Source: Armatimonadota bacterium
Lineage (GTDB): Bacteria; Armatimonadota; UBA10988
DNA: 57,594 bases
Assembly (NCBI GenBank): GCA_016235455.1
Contig: JACRKZ010000047.1
Span: forward strand, 1-57,594
Direction of reading: 5' to 3'
Shown: piece by piece, positions 1 to 9,609 of the stretch
Layout of the letters: each line of letters opens with the position of its first letter
Position numbering within the stretch: the stretch's first letter is position 1
Made by a program: the position numbers and the translations under genes
Notes under the pieces: model-generated
The model's input: the letters and a program-made list of their open reading frames with translations, nothing else
Told to the model about the DNA's origin: nothing
The model's database searches: none

Positions 1-420
1 GCCATCAACGGCCGCGGCTCGCCGCGTGACGATCGCTTCAGCCTGGCCTTTGACCCACGTACCATGGCGCTGCTGGGCACGGTCGGCCGCACCTACTGGC
101 TGGACGGCACCCTTCGCCCGGATGGCACGGTGGCGCTGACCCCGGGGCCCACGGTGACTGGTGAAGTCAAGGGCCTGACCGGCGCCTGGCGCGCCACGGA
201 GCAGGGCCTCGATGTGGAACTCTTCGTGCCGTTCTCGCTGATGAGCGAGACCCAGTGGCCCGAGGAGCAGGACCTGGGCTTCGCGCTCATCTGGCAGCAC
301 GGCGACACGGCGCTCAACTGGTCGGGCGACAACAGCTGGCTCTCGCCGCGCGAATACGGCGTGCTGCACCGCCTGGCCACGGCGCACGAGACGCTGCCCT
401 GGGTGGTCCGCGTCAGGTAG
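1..420 (+). CDS. C-terminal part of a CBM9-like carbohydrate-binding protein (5' partial)
   Basis: The frame is open from the first base of the window to the TAG at 418-420, so this is the last ~139 residues of a longer protein. A strand-rich segment ending in GLDVELFVPFSLM resembles the C-terminal half of CBM9-like or DOMON-like domains, which end secreted proteins in many polysaccharide-degrading bacteria. The large protein at 53601-57455 carries similar domains. The end overlaps the convergent radical-SAM gene by 8 bp. The full domain layout and any signal peptide lie outside the window, so the function of the whole protein cannot be stated. Confidence 0.6.
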   Translation, partial: AINGRGSPRDDRFSLAFDPRTMALLGTVGRTYWLDGTLRPDGTVALTPGPTVTGEVKGLTGAWRATEQGLDVELFVPFSLMSETQWPEEQDLGFALIWQHGDTALNWSGDNSWLSPREYGVLHRLATAHETLPWVVRVR

Positions 421-1801
421 GCGCCCATTCCCAGTTGGCCTCGGGCTCGGGGATGTCCAGCCCGCAGGCCAACGCGATCCCGCGCGGGTCGGCGGCGATG
501 ACCACCTCGGTGGCCAGGCCGGCGCGCAGGTCGGCCAGCGTCACGTTGTCCAACATGCGCTCCTGCTCGTCGAAGGCCCGCTGCGGAGTGACCACCACCA
601 GGCCCGGCCGCGGGCCCAGTTGGTCGATGATGTCGCGCCCCGCCAACAGCCCCGCACAGGCCACGTTGCCGCCGAACAGGTCATTGCGGATCACCGCTAG
701 TTCCACGCGCAGGCCGTCGACCGCGTTGAGGCTGTCGATGAGTGGCGGCAGGAACAGCGCGCCGTAGCCGCCAGTGACCACCGTCACCTGCCGGGGCTCG
801 GCGCTGTCGGGCAGATCGAGCTCCAGGTCCTCGGCATCGTCGAGGAACAGCCGCGTCGGCCCGATGCCGTTCTCGAGTTGGCAGAAGTCGTCGTAGTAGT
901 CTGAGTCCGGCAGCGGCCGACCCGACTCCAGGTACAACTCGTCGGCCGCGAACACCGGCACGGTGCCGTGGCCCGCGCGCCGCGCGTCGATCTGGTCGAT
1001 CACCGCGGCCGCCTCGTCGGGCGTCATGGGCCGCATGGCCGGATGGTTCTGGAAGCGCGTCAGCCCCACGGGCACCACGCCGATCGAGAGGATGCCGTCG
1101 CCCAGCGCTTCCAGGTCGTCGATGGTCTGCTCCAGAACGGCGCCGTTGTTGACGTCCGGGCAGCAGACGATCTGCGTGTGGCACTCGATGCCAGCGGCCA
1201 CCAGTCGGGTCAGGTAGTCCCAGCCGGTCTGCGCCTTGGCATTGTCCAGCAGCACGCGCCGCACTTCGGGGTCGCTGGCGTGGACCGAGACGTGCAGCGG
1301 GCTCAGGCCCTGGCCGACGATGCGCTCGAAGTGCTGCTCGGTGAGGTTGGTCAGCGTGATGAAGTGGCCGTGCAGGAAGCTCAGGCGGTAGTCGTCGTCC
1401 TTGACATACACCGTCGGCCGCAGGCCCGGCGGCGCCTGGACCACAAAGCAGAACAGGCAACCGTTGTTGCACACGCGCAGCGGCGTGAAGAGATCGCCGT
1501 GGAAGCGGATGCCCAGGTCCTCGTGCTCGTCCTTCTCGAACGAGATGACGGTCTCGGCGCCTTCGGCCGGGCGCACCAGCAGGTCGAGCTCCTCGCAGGC
1601 AGTCCACAGCTGCCAGTCGATGACGTCGCGCGGCGGCTGGTCGTTGACCCGCCGGATGCGGTCGCCGGGGCGCAGGCCGAGTTGCTCGGCGATGCTGCCG
1701 GGCTCGACCGCGGCAATGACGGCATCGGGCTCGCGTACACGCATCGGCTCGGCGTGGCCGATGGTCACGGCGCAGTGTTTGGACGGAGGTCGCGTCGGCA
1801 T
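413..1801 (-). CDS. DUF512 family radical-SAM protein with N-terminal PDZ-like domain
   Basis: The 462-residue protein begins with a PDZ-like segment (about residues 28-60, VEPGSIAEQLGLRPGDRI) and then has the Fe-S cysteine cluster CNNGCLFC (C111, C115, C118), a CxxxCxxC radical-SAM signature. Length and domain order match the DUF512 Fe-S oxidoreductase family, common in Firmicutes, Cyanobacteria and Chloroflexi; its reaction is not established. It is the last gene of the efp directon, 15 bp after the methyltransferase. The ATG at 1801 is used; ATG 1744 (Met20) is an alternative start that keeps the PDZ domain, and neither has a clear ribosome binding site. Confidence 0.9.
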   Translation of the reverse strand: MPTRPPSKHCAVTIGHAEPMRVREPDAVIAAVEPGSIAEQLGLRPGDRIRRVNDQPPRDVIDWQLWTACEELDLLVRPAEGAETVISFEKDEHEDLGIRFHGDLFTPLRVCNNGCLFCFVVQAPPGLRPTVYVKDDDYRLSFLHGHFITLTNLTEQHFERIVGQGLSPLHVSVHASDPEVRRVLLDNAKAQTGWDYLTRLVAAGIECHTQIVCCPDVNNGAVLEQTIDDLEALGDGILSIGVVPVGLTRFQNHPAMRPMTPDEAAAVIDQIDARRAGHGTVPVFAADELYLESGRPLPDSDYYDDFCQLENGIGPTRLFLDDAEDLELDLPDSAEPRQVTVVTGGYGALFLPPLIDSLNAVDGLRVELAVIRNDLFGGNVACAGLLAGRDIIDQLGPRPGLVVVTPQRAFDEQERMLDNVTLADLRAGLATEVVIAADPRGIALACGLDIPEPEANWEWAPT

Positions 1802-1816
1802 GGCTTGTTTCGTCGA

Positions 1817-2470
1817 TCAGGCGGGACGTCGTGCGATGACATCGATGTTCAGCGCATACGGCTCGTCGGCAAAGCAGGTACTGGCAAGGTCATCTACCAC
1901 GAATCCGGCGGCCTCGAACTCGGCGCGCACACTGTCTTTGGTAAAGAGATCCTTGTGCAGTTGGTGAGGCGCATTGAACGGCGTCGGCAGACCATGGCTG
2001 TAGCGGTAGACGTGTTCCAGGTCAAAGGTCGGGCCGACCAGGCCCGGCGCGCCTTGCCGGTACAAGTCGCAGATCACATCGAAGTCCGGGATCCAACGCA
2101 CCGTGAGCGTGCCGCCCGGCGCGAGCAATCGCCGCCATTCGGCCAGGGCCGCGGGCCGCTCGTAGCGGTACAGGTGCTCGAACACTGCCTCCAGCAGGAT
2201 CTCCTGGGCGCAGCCATCGGGCAGCATGGGCAGCGCGGTGATCTCGGAGACGAGATCCACCGCCGGCGTGGCCTGCACGTCCACGTTCACGTATCCGGGA
2301 TAGGGCTTGCCGCCGCAGCCGAGGTTGAGCTTGAGCCCGCGAGCGTCGCGCCACTGCGCCTCGGGCACCACGTGGCGGCCAACGCGCTTGATCATCAGCG
2401 CCGAAGGCCCACGTTGCACCTCAATACCACAGGCGGCCAGCACCTGCTTGGCCCAGCGGGTCAGGATCAT
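1817..2470 (-). CDS. SAM-dependent class I methyltransferase
   Basis: The 217-residue protein carries the class I SAM-binding motif LNLGCGGKPYPGYVNVDV, the downstream acidic strand (DLVSEITALP) and a post-motif segment EWRRLLAPGGTLTVRWIPD, the layout of small-molecule methyltransferases of the Methyltransf_11 type. The substrate cannot be read from the sequence. Its ATG overlaps the recN stop by 4 bp (ATGA), so the two are probably translationally coupled. It sits between recN and the DUF512 gene at the 3' end of the housekeeping directon. Confidence 0.85.
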   Translation of the reverse strand: MILTRWAKQVLAACGIEVQRGPSALMIKRVGRHVVPEAQWRDARGLKLNLGCGGKPYPGYVNVDVQATPAVDLVSEITALPMLPDGCAQEILLEAVFEHLYRYERPAALAEWRRLLAPGGTLTVRWIPDFDVICDLYRQGAPGLVGPTFDLEHVYRYSHGLPTPFNAPHQLHKDLFTKDSVRAEFEAAGFVVDDLASTCFADEPYALNIDVIARRPA

Positions 2471-4179
2471 CGTTTCGCCTTCCTGGTAGCCGCGCTGTCG
2501 GGGGCCACCTCGGCCAGCAACTCGCGCGCCATATTCAGCGTCGCCTCGGTCGGCGGCTTGCGGCCCAACATGCGAGCCAGCTCGAACACGCGCTGCTCCG
2601 CCTGCACCGGTGCCACCGAGAGGCGCGTCGTACCGTCCACGGCGGCCTTGTCCAGCGCGATGTGGCTGTCCGCCGAGGCCGCGATGGGCGCGTGGTGCGT
2701 GACCACGAGCACCTGGCGACGGCGGGCGATAGCGGCCATCTTGCTGGCCACGGCACGGATGGTCACGCCGCCGATGCCGACGTCGATCTCGTCGAAGATC
2801 ATCGTCGGAATGGCATCGCGCGCCGCCAACTCCGACTTGAGCGCCAGCATGACCCGGGAGATCTCACCGCCGCTGGCGATGCGCGCCAACGGTCGCGGCG
2901 GCTCGCCGGGATTGGCGCTGAACAGGAAGGCCGCCTCATCCAGCCCGTCGGGCCCGGGCGCCTGGCGGTCAGCCAGCTCGATGACGAAGCGCACGCCGTC
3001 CAGGTTCAGATCGTGCAGGTGACCCTCGACCGCATGGGTCAGGGCGTCACCCGCGGCGCGTCGCGCCAAGCTGAGCTGGCGGCCAGCCTCCAGCAGCCGA
3101 GGCTCCAGGTCGGCGCGGCGGGCCTCAAGCTCGCCCAGCCGTTCCTCGCTGTGCTCAAGCTCGGCCAGTTCGCGGGCCGCGGCGGTCTCCACGGCCAGGA
3201 CGGCCTCAATGCTGTCGCCGTACTTGCGTTTGAGCCGGCCGATCAGCTCCAACCGATCTTCGACCGTCGCCAGCCGCTGCGGGTCGGCCTCGATGTGCGC
3301 CGCATAACGCCCGAGCGTGCGCGCCGCCTCGGCCAGCACCGCCTGCGCGCCGGCCAGCTCCTCGGCCAGGGGCGCCAGGTCGGCATCAACCTCGGCCATG
3401 GAAGCCACCAGCTCCGCGCTGGCGTCGACACGGTCGACCGCCGACAAGCCTTCCTCGGCGTCGGCCAAGGCCGAAGTGGCGCGCGTCGCCCATTCCAGCA
3501 ACTGCTCCGTGTGGGCCAGCATGTTGCGCTCGGCGCGCAGTTCCTCGTCCTCGCCGGCGGTGAGCGCCGCGTTGCCGATCTCGTCGACCTGGTAGCGCAG
3601 CAGATCGGCGCGGCGGGCCTTGGCATCCTCGTCCAGCCGCAGTCGCTGGGCGGTCTCGATCGCCTCACGCCACGCGCCGTGGAGCTGCTGATAGGTCGCG
3701 CGCGCCTCGGCTACATTGCTGCCGGCAATGGTGTCGAGCAAGCGCAGGTGCTCGCCGGGCCGCATCAGCGACTGGTGCTCGTGCTGTCCGTGGATGTCGA
3801 TGAGCTGCTCGCCGAGCTGCCGCAGTGCGCCGACGTTGGCCGTCGAGCCGTTCACCGTGCAGCGACTGCGGCCATCGCGGCGAATCTCGCGCGTGACGAC
3901 GAGCAGATCGTCGGGGTCGGGCTCGAAGCCCAGTTCGTCAAGCAGCGCCGCCAGGCCCGGCGTATCGCCCAGCTCAAACACCGCACGTAGGCGAGCCACC
4001 TCGCAACCCGCGCGGACGAAGTCGGCGCCAGCCCGGCCGCCAACCAGCGCACCGATGGCGTCGATGACGATGCTCTTGCCCGCGCCCGTCTCGCCGGTCA
4101 ACACGCAGAGGCCCGGCCCGAGTTGGACACGGGCGGACTCGACGATGGCAAAGTCACGGATTTCCAGTTCGGAAAGCAT
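2467..4179 (-). CDS. recN: DNA repair protein RecN
   Basis: RecN is an SMC-like ATPase that acts at double-strand breaks in recombinational repair. The protein (570 residues from ATG 4179) shows Walker A LTGETGAGKSIVIDAIGAL near the N terminus, the RecN motif GQHEHQSLM, a long charged coiled-coil region, the ABC signature ASGGEISRVMLALKS, Walker B TMIFDEIDVGIGG and the switch VVTHHAPIA. The frame is open 20 codons further upstream, but MLSELEIRDFAIVE is the canonical N terminus and starts 4 bp after the nadK stop. Length is normal for the family. nadK-recN adjacency is conserved in many Terrabacteria. Confidence 0.97.
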   Translation of the reverse strand: MLSELEIRDFAIVESARVQLGPGLCVLTGETGAGKSIVIDAIGALVGGRAGADFVRAGCEVARLRAVFELGDTPGLAALLDELGFEPDPDDLLVVTREIRRDGRSRCTVNGSTANVGALRQLGEQLIDIHGQHEHQSLMRPGEHLRLLDTIAGSNVAEARATYQQLHGAWREAIETAQRLRLDEDAKARRADLLRYQVDEIGNAALTAGEDEELRAERNMLAHTEQLLEWATRATSALADAEEGLSAVDRVDASAELVASMAEVDADLAPLAEELAGAQAVLAEAARTLGRYAAHIEADPQRLATVEDRLELIGRLKRKYGDSIEAVLAVETAAARELAELEHSEERLGELEARRADLEPRLLEAGRQLSLARRAAGDALTHAVEGHLHDLNLDGVRFVIELADRQAPGPDGLDEAAFLFSANPGEPPRPLARIASGGEISRVMLALKSELAARDAIPTMIFDEIDVGIGGVTIRAVASKMAAIARRRQVLVVTHHAPIAASADSHIALDKAAVDGTTRLSVAPVQAEQRVFELARMLGRKPPTEATLNMARELLAEVAPDSAATRKAKR

Positions 4180-4183
4180 GGCC

Positions 4184-5086
4184 CTACCTGGGTAGCCCCC
4201 AGCCCAGCTTGCCGCGCAGGCTGTGAAAGAACGCGCCATGCTCCAGGCGCGCCAACGGCAGGCACGTCGGCGACTGCTCCACGAGCAGCAACTCGCCAGG
4301 CGCCAGTTCGCGGTGGATCTGGCCGTCCACGGAGACCAGCGCGCTGTGGCTGGTGCGCGGCGCCTCTACCACCTCAATTGTCAGCCGGGCCTCGGCACTG
4401 AGCACCAGCGGCCGCGTGGCCAGCGTGTGCGGGCAGATGGGCGTCAGCACCATGGCCGGCACGCCCGGCATGAGTACCGGTCCGCCGGCGCTGAGATTGT
4501 AGGCCGTGGAGCCCGTGGCGGTGGCTACTACCACGCCATCGGCCGGGAACTCCGCGATCAGGTCGTCACCGAGCTTGATGCGCAGCTCCAGGATGCGGCC
4601 GGCGTCCTTGGCCTTGACCGCCACGTCGTTCGCCGCCAGCAGCGTCTCGTGGGCGCCGATCACCGCATGCAGCATCAAACGCCGATCCACATCGTAAGCA
4701 CCGCGACACAGCGCCGCCAGCCGCGAGCGCAGTGTGCCCGCCTCGATCTCGGCGAGAAATCCGAAGGTGCCGAAATTGACGCCGACCACCGGCACGCCCC
4801 ACGGCGCCGCCGCGCGCGCCAGCGAGACCACCGCGCCGTCGCCACCGAAGACCAGTGCCAGATCGGCGCTGGCCAGACAGTCCTCGAGAGGGACGCCCGT
4901 CTCGCCCAGCGCGTCGGCCGTGGCCTGCTCGACCAGGACGCCGACGCCGCGGCCGACGATGAAGTCGCGCGCGCGCGCCGCGGCGTCAAGCGCCTCGCGT
5001 CGGTCGGCGCGGGCCCAAAGCAGAACCGCCCGCGGCGGCACGCACGGCGCGGGCCGTCGTGTCCGCGGGCGGTCGTCGTGAAGCAT
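4184..5086 (-). CDS. nadK: NAD kinase
   Basis: This ATP-dependent kinase makes NADP from NAD. The 300-residue protein has the family's GGDG motif (VFGGDGAVVSLARAA), the NFGTFGFLAEIE element, and the ATGSTAYNLSAGGPVLMPG segment that forms the NAD site. ATG 5086 is chosen because the longer open frame (to 5227) would run into the upstream TPR gene, which ends at 5112. The gene lies between the TPR gene and recN in one directon, the position it holds in the Firmicutes dxs-nadK-recN arrangement, although no tlyA or argR is present here. Confidence 0.95.
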   Translation of the reverse strand: MLHDDRPRTRRPAPCVPPRAVLLWARADRREALDAAARARDFIVGRGVGVLVEQATADALGETGVPLEDCLASADLALVFGGDGAVVSLARAAAPWGVPVVGVNFGTFGFLAEIEAGTLRSRLAALCRGAYDVDRRLMLHAVIGAHETLLAANDVAVKAKDAGRILELRIKLGDDLIAEFPADGVVVATATGSTAYNLSAGGPVLMPGVPAMVLTPICPHTLATRPLVLSAEARLTIEVVEAPRTSHSALVSVDGQIHRELAPGELLLVEQSPTCLPLARLEHGAFFHSLRGKLGWGLPR

Positions 5087-5111
5087 GGTCACCTTCCCGA
5101 CGGCTGACCGA

Positions 5112-6776
5112 TCAGGGCTGCGCCGGAGCGGGAGCGGTCCCACCACCGGCATCGCCAGCCGGCTTGTCCGGTGTGGTGGTTGGCGCGCCGCCCGCCGGGG
5201 CACCACCCGCGGGTGGCGTCGCGCCACCGGCGGCGGGCGCCTTGTCGAACCGCGCCAGGTTGTACTTGGCGTCTTCGTAGTCCGGCTTGATCTTCAGCGC
5301 GTCCTGGTAGCAGCGCTTGGCCTCGTCGATCTTGTTCTGCTTCTCCAAGGCCACGCCGAGGTTGTTGAAGGCCACGGCGTAGTCCTTGTTGAGCACGATG
5401 GCCTTGCGGAAGTAGCCCTCGGCCTCGGGCACGAGCCCCAGCGAGTCGCAGATCAGGCCGAGCTTGTTGAGTGCTTCGGGATCCTTGGTACCCTTGGCCA
5501 CGGCCTTCTCCAGCGTGGCCTTGGCGGCGTCGATCTTCTTGCCGTTGTACTGGGCGTCGCCGAGTTGCACCAGCGCATTGAGGTTGTCGGGCTCACTGGC
5601 TACAACCTGTTCCCAGGCGGCCATGGCATCGTCCCAGGCGCCGGTGCGCGTGCAGACGATGGCCAAGTTGGTCTGAGCCAGTCCAAAGCCTGGCTTGGCC
5701 GCCAGCGCGCGGCGCCAGGCGTCCTTGGCCTTGTCGTAGCTCTCCAGCTTGAAGTACGCCCAACCGAGGTTGTTCAGCGTGTTCAGGTCGTCGGGCTTGA
5801 TCTTGATGGCCGCCTCGTTGGCTGCCACAGCCTGCTCGAAGCCGACTTTGGTGCCGAGCTTGCCAGCAGCCAGACCCAGGTTGAACTGCGCGGCGAAGTC
5901 GTCCGGCTGCAGCCCGGCGGCGATGGTCAGCGCGGCGACGGCCTTGGCCAGGTCATCGCCCTGGCCCCGCTTGAGGTAGCCGATGCCGCGGTAAAGCTGG
6001 GCCACATAGCACTTGGCGTCGATGCCGACGGCGCCCTCGAAGGTGCCGATGGCGTCGGTCATGTTGCCGTTCTCCCACAGCGCGAGGCCGAGGTTGCTGG
6101 CGAAGGTGGCGGTGCGGTTCAGTTCCAGCGCCTTACGGTAAGCGGCGATCGCGTCGGGCCGGCGGTTGCGGGCCTTGTAGAGGTTGGCCAGGTTGTTCCA
6201 CGCATCGGCGTTGTTGGCAGCCAGCTTGGTGGCCTGCTCGTAGGCCTTGATGCCGGCATCCAGGTCGCCCTTGCGACCGAAGGCGATGCCCAGGTTGTAC
6301 CAGGCATCGGCGTACTTGGCGTCGCCGGCCACGGCCTTCTGGAAGGCCTCGATGGCCTTGTCGACCGCGTCGGTGCCCAGCAGCGCGATGCCCAGGTTGT
6401 TCAGCGCCAGCGGGTCGTTGCCCTTGATGGCGGCGGCCTTGGTCAGCACTTCCACGGCATCGGCGGAGCGCTTCTGATGCAGCGCGATCACGCCCAGCCA
6501 GACCATCGTGGTGGCGTCCTTGGCATCCGCCTTGAGCACCTCTTCGAAGGCTGCCTTGGCCTCGTCGAGCTTGCCCTGCTGATACAGCGCCACCGCCTGG
6601 TTGTAGCGCTGCGCGGAGCTGACGACGGCCGTCGGCGCCGGCGCCGCACCCGCTGCGCCACCCGCTGCGCCACCTGCCGGTGGCGCCGGCGTTGGCGCGT
6701 CCTGCGCCCACACGGCACTCGCCGCGAGGAGCATCGAAAGCATCATCAGACCGAAAATGCGGCTCACCTTGCCCAT
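5112..6776 (-). CDS. Secreted or periplasmic TPR-repeat protein
   Basis: The 554-residue protein has a signal peptide (LMMLSMLLAASAVWAQ), a Pro/Gly/Ala-rich linker (about residues 26-50), then a long run of tetratricopeptide repeats covering most of the protein, with recurring phrases such as NNLG, WYNLGIAFGRKGD and FNNLGVALEKQNK at about 34-residue spacing. It ends in another Pro/Gly/Ala-rich tail. TPR solenoids are protein-binding scaffolds; no catalytic domain is visible. It sits 10 bp after dxs and 25 bp before nadK, so it is co-transcribed with housekeeping genes without an obvious functional link. The partner is unknown. Confidence 0.9.
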   Translation of the reverse strand: MGKVSRIFGLMMLSMLLAASAVWAQDAPTPAPPAGGAAGGAAGAAPAPTAVVSSAQRYNQAVALYQQGKLDEAKAAFEEVLKADAKDATTMVWLGVIALHQKRSADAVEVLTKAAAIKGNDPLALNNLGIALLGTDAVDKAIEAFQKAVAGDAKYADAWYNLGIAFGRKGDLDAGIKAYEQATKLAANNADAWNNLANLYKARNRRPDAIAAYRKALELNRTATFASNLGLALWENGNMTDAIGTFEGAVGIDAKCYVAQLYRGIGYLKRGQGDDLAKAVAALTIAAGLQPDDFAAQFNLGLAAGKLGTKVGFEQAVAANEAAIKIKPDDLNTLNNLGWAYFKLESYDKAKDAWRRALAAKPGFGLAQTNLAIVCTRTGAWDDAMAAWEQVVASEPDNLNALVQLGDAQYNGKKIDAAKATLEKAVAKGTKDPEALNKLGLICDSLGLVPEAEGYFRKAIVLNKDYAVAFNNLGVALEKQNKIDEAKRCYQDALKIKPDYEDAKYNLARFDKAPAAGGATPPAGGAPAGGAPTTTPDKPAGDAGGGTAPAPAQP

Positions 6777-6786
6777 GTTCTCGTCC

Positions 6787-8697
6787 TCATCCCACCAGTT
6801 TCAACGTCTCGTCGGACTTACCTTCCAGGATTGCTCGCACGCGCCGCGTCAGGCCGTCCACATCGAGTCCGTGCCAGGCGAGCTGATGCTCGCGCTCGCC
6901 GTGCTCGACAAACTCGTCGCGCACGCCGATGATGGTCAGGCGGCAGGTGGTGTCGGCCTCGGCCAACACCTCGGCGACGGCCGAGCCGAACCCACCGACG
7001 ACACTATGGTCCTCGATGGTCAGAAGATGGTCATGCCGGCTGGCCAGGTCGAGCACCAACTCGCGGTCCAGCGGCTTGACGAACCGAGCGTTGGCCACGG
7101 TCACGCTGAGGCCTTCGTCGGCCAGCGCTTGCGCGGCGTCCAGCGCCGTGTGGCTCATGGTGCCGATGCCGAGCAAGGCCACCTTCTCGCCTTCGCGCAG
7201 AATCTCGCCGCGGCCGATAGGCAGGTCGACCAGCTCGTCGGGCAGTTCCAGGCCGAGGACGTTGGCGCGCGGGTAGCGCATGGCGATCGGGCCGGGCGTC
7301 GGGCCGTCGGTGTAGCTCAAGGCCGTGTGCATCATGTGCAGCATCTCGACCTCGTCCTTGGGCGCCATGATCACCAGATCGGGGATGTGCCGCAGGTAAG
7401 CCAGGTCGTACATGCCGTGGTGCGTGGGCCCGTCGTTGCCGACGCAGCCGGCGCGGTCCAACGCGAAAATGACCGGCGCCCGGTGCAGCGCCACGTCGTG
7501 CAGCACCTGGTCGTAGGCGCGCTGCAGGAAGGTCGAGTAGATGGCCGTTACTGGCCGACGACCGTCCATGGCCAGCGCCGCCGAGACGCAGACGGCATGC
7601 TGCTCGGCCATGCCGACGTCCAGCACCCGGCCGGGGAACAGCTTGGCCATCTTGGCCAGGCCCGTGCCGTCAAGCATGGCCGCGGTGACGCCCACCACGC
7701 GGGGATCGGCCTTGGCCAGGCGCTCGAAGCCCTCGACGAATACGTCCGTGTAGGCCAGCACCTTGGGTCCGGCCGACTTGGGCTTGACCGCATGGAGCTT
7801 GCCGGGATCGTTCTCAGCCGGCTCAAACCCCTTGCCCTTGTCGGTCAGCACATGCACGACAACCGGCTTGCGGCGCGACTTGGCGTACGTCAGCGTGCGC
7901 AGCAGCATGTCCAGGTCATGGCCGTCGATCGGCCCCAGGTACTCGAACCCGAGGTCCTCGAAGTAGACTGCCGGCAGGATGGCGTGGCGCACGGACATGT
8001 CCAGCCGCTCCAGCGCCTCGACCGCCTCGCCGCCCAGGGGCAGCTTGCGCACGGCTTCCTCGAAGTATTGCTTGAGCGCGTTGAAGCTCTTGCCCACGCG
8101 GATCTGGGTCATGTAGCGACTGAGCGCGCCGACATTGGGCGAGATGCTCATGCCGTTGTCGTTGACCACGACGATCAGCGGCGAGTTGAGGTCGCCGGCA
8201 TGGTTGAGGCCTTCGAACGACTGCCCAGCGGTCAGCGAGCCATCACCAATGATGGCCACCACGTGGTTGTCGCCACCGGTCAGGTCGCGAGCCAGCGCGA
8301 AGCCGACCGCCGCCGAGATGCTGGTGCCGCCGTGGCCCGCGCCGAACGAGTCGTGCTCGCTCTCGGCCGGCTTGCAGAACGGTGCCAGACCTTTGGTCTG
8401 CCGAATGGTAGGCATGCCTTCGGCGCGGCCGGTGAGCATCTTGTGCGGATACGACTGATGGCCGACATCGAAGACGAACTTGTCGCGCGGTGTCTCGAAC
8501 AGGTAGTGCAGCGCGACGGTCAACTCGACCGCGCCCAGATTCGAGCCAAAGTGCCCGCCGCAGGGCAGCGCCGGAATCACCTCGGTCAAGTCGAGGCGCA
8601 TCTCGTCGCACAACTGCAGCAGTTGGCGCTGGTTCAGCCGCTTCACGTCTTCTGGCCCGTGGATCGTCGCCAGCAGCGGCTTGACCGATCGTCCCAT
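6787..8697 (-). CDS. dxs: 1-deoxy-D-xylulose-5-phosphate synthase
   Basis: DXS condenses pyruvate and glyceraldehyde 3-phosphate in the first step of the non-mevalonate isoprenoid pathway, using thiamine diphosphate. The 636-residue protein has normal length and the family motifs DVGHQSYPHKMLTGR, GHGGTSISAAVGFA, the ThDP/Mg site GDGSLTAGQSFEGLNHAG followed by VNDN, the catalytic Glu segment VGMAEQHAVCVSAALA, and DRAGCVGNDGPTHHG. It follows ispA by 21 bp, so isoprenoid precursor supply and chain elongation are co-transcribed. Confidence 0.98.
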   Translation of the reverse strand: MGRSVKPLLATIHGPEDVKRLNQRQLLQLCDEMRLDLTEVIPALPCGGHFGSNLGAVELTVALHYLFETPRDKFVFDVGHQSYPHKMLTGRAEGMPTIRQTKGLAPFCKPAESEHDSFGAGHGGTSISAAVGFALARDLTGGDNHVVAIIGDGSLTAGQSFEGLNHAGDLNSPLIVVVNDNGMSISPNVGALSRYMTQIRVGKSFNALKQYFEEAVRKLPLGGEAVEALERLDMSVRHAILPAVYFEDLGFEYLGPIDGHDLDMLLRTLTYAKSRRKPVVVHVLTDKGKGFEPAENDPGKLHAVKPKSAGPKVLAYTDVFVEGFERLAKADPRVVGVTAAMLDGTGLAKMAKLFPGRVLDVGMAEQHAVCVSAALAMDGRRPVTAIYSTFLQRAYDQVLHDVALHRAPVIFALDRAGCVGNDGPTHHGMYDLAYLRHIPDLVIMAPKDEVEMLHMMHTALSYTDGPTPGPIAMRYPRANVLGLELPDELVDLPIGRGEILREGEKVALLGIGTMSHTALDAAQALADEGLSVTVANARFVKPLDRELVLDLASRHDHLLTIEDHSVVGGFGSAVAEVLAEADTTCRLTIIGVRDEFVEHGEREHQLAWHGLDVDGLTRRVRAILEGKSDETLKLVG

Positions 8698-8718
8698 GCA
8701 TATCTCCCGAACCGGTGA

Positions 8719-9609
8719 CTACCGGTCGCGCTCTACCACAAATCGTGCCAACATGCGCAGCGGTTCGGCCTCGGGGCCGAACTCGGCCAGCGCGGCCAAG
8801 GCATCCTCCACCAGCTCCTGCGCCACCGCGCGGCTGGCCTCAATGCCGAACAGGGCCGGCCAGGTCGCCTTCTCGTGATCCAGGTCGCTGCCCACCGGTT
8901 TGCCCAACGCAGCTTCGTCGCCCACCAGGTCGAGGATGTCGTCGACGATCTGGAAGGCCAGCCCCATGCCCCGGCCGTAGCGCCGGAACGCGGCGATCTG
9001 GGCCTCGCTGCCACCACCCAGGATGGCCCCGCAGACCACCGCGGCAGTCAGCAGCGCCGTGGTCTTCTTGAGGTGAATGGTCTCCACCAGCTCGGCGGTC
9101 GGCTTGGTGCCCTCGCTCATCAGGTCCAGCATCTGGCCGCCGACCATGCCCGGCGCGCCAGCCGCCTCGGCCAGCTCCGCCGTGGCCTGCGCGGCTCTAT
9201 CCGGGCCAATGCCCGGCTGCCTGGCGTTGGTCGCGGTCAGAAAGAAGGCCAGCGTCAGCAACGCATCGCCAGCCAGCAAGGCGGTGGCCTCGTCGAATTG
9301 CCGGTGGCAGCTCGGCCGGCCGCGCCTCAGATCATCATCGTCCATGCAAGGCAGGTCGTCATGGATCAGCGAGTAGGTGTGGATGCATTCCAGCGCGCAC
9401 GCCGTGGGCAGCACAGCCTGCTCGTCACCGCCGACGGCCACGCAGGCATCCAGCACCAATGCCGGCCGCAGGCGCTTGCCGCCGGCTTCCATGCTGTAGC
9501 GCATGGCCTCGTGCAGGCGCGCCGGCTCGGCCGAGGCGGGTGGCAGATAGCGGTCCAGCGCAGCTTCGATGACCTGCGCGCGGGCCTTGAGGTGGGCGGA
9601 TAGGTCCAT
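8719..9609 (-). CDS. ispA: Polyprenyl (farnesyl/geranylgeranyl) diphosphate synthase
   Basis: The 296-residue protein is a short-chain trans-prenyltransferase. It has the first aspartate-rich motif DDLPCMDDDDLRRGRPS, the second FQIVDDILD, the substrate-binding segment GGKRLRPALV and the conserved GQMLDL. Product chain length (C15 or C20) cannot be set from sequence alone. The ATG at 9609 overlaps the xseB stop as TGATG; the frame is open to 9699 but that would intrude far into xseB. Order xseA-xseB-ispA-dxs is classical. Confidence 0.95.
   Translation of the reverse strand: MDLSAHLKARAQVIEAALDRYLPPASAEPARLHEAMRYSMEAGGKRLRPALVLDACVAVGGDEQAVLPTACALECIHTYSLIHDDLPCMDDDDLRRGRPSCHRQFDEATALLAGDALLTLAFFLTATNARQPGIGPDRAAQATAELAEAAGAPGMVGGQMLDLMSEGTKPTAELVETIHLKKTTALLTAAVVCGAILGGGSEAQIAAFRRYGRGMGLAFQIVDDILDLVGDEAALGKPVGSDLDHEKATWPALFGIEASRAVAQELVEDALAALAEFGPEAEPLRMLARFVVERDR

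Noticed and set aside
968..3022. 684-codon open frame on the plus strand
   Set aside because: It is antisense to the DUF512, methyltransferase and recN genes, with low-complexity Arg/Ala/Val-rich translation typical of high-GC shadow frames.
5085..6932. 615-codon open frame on the plus strand
   Set aside because: It is the complement of the TPR gene; its apparent repeats mirror the TPR repeats and there is no credible ribosome site.
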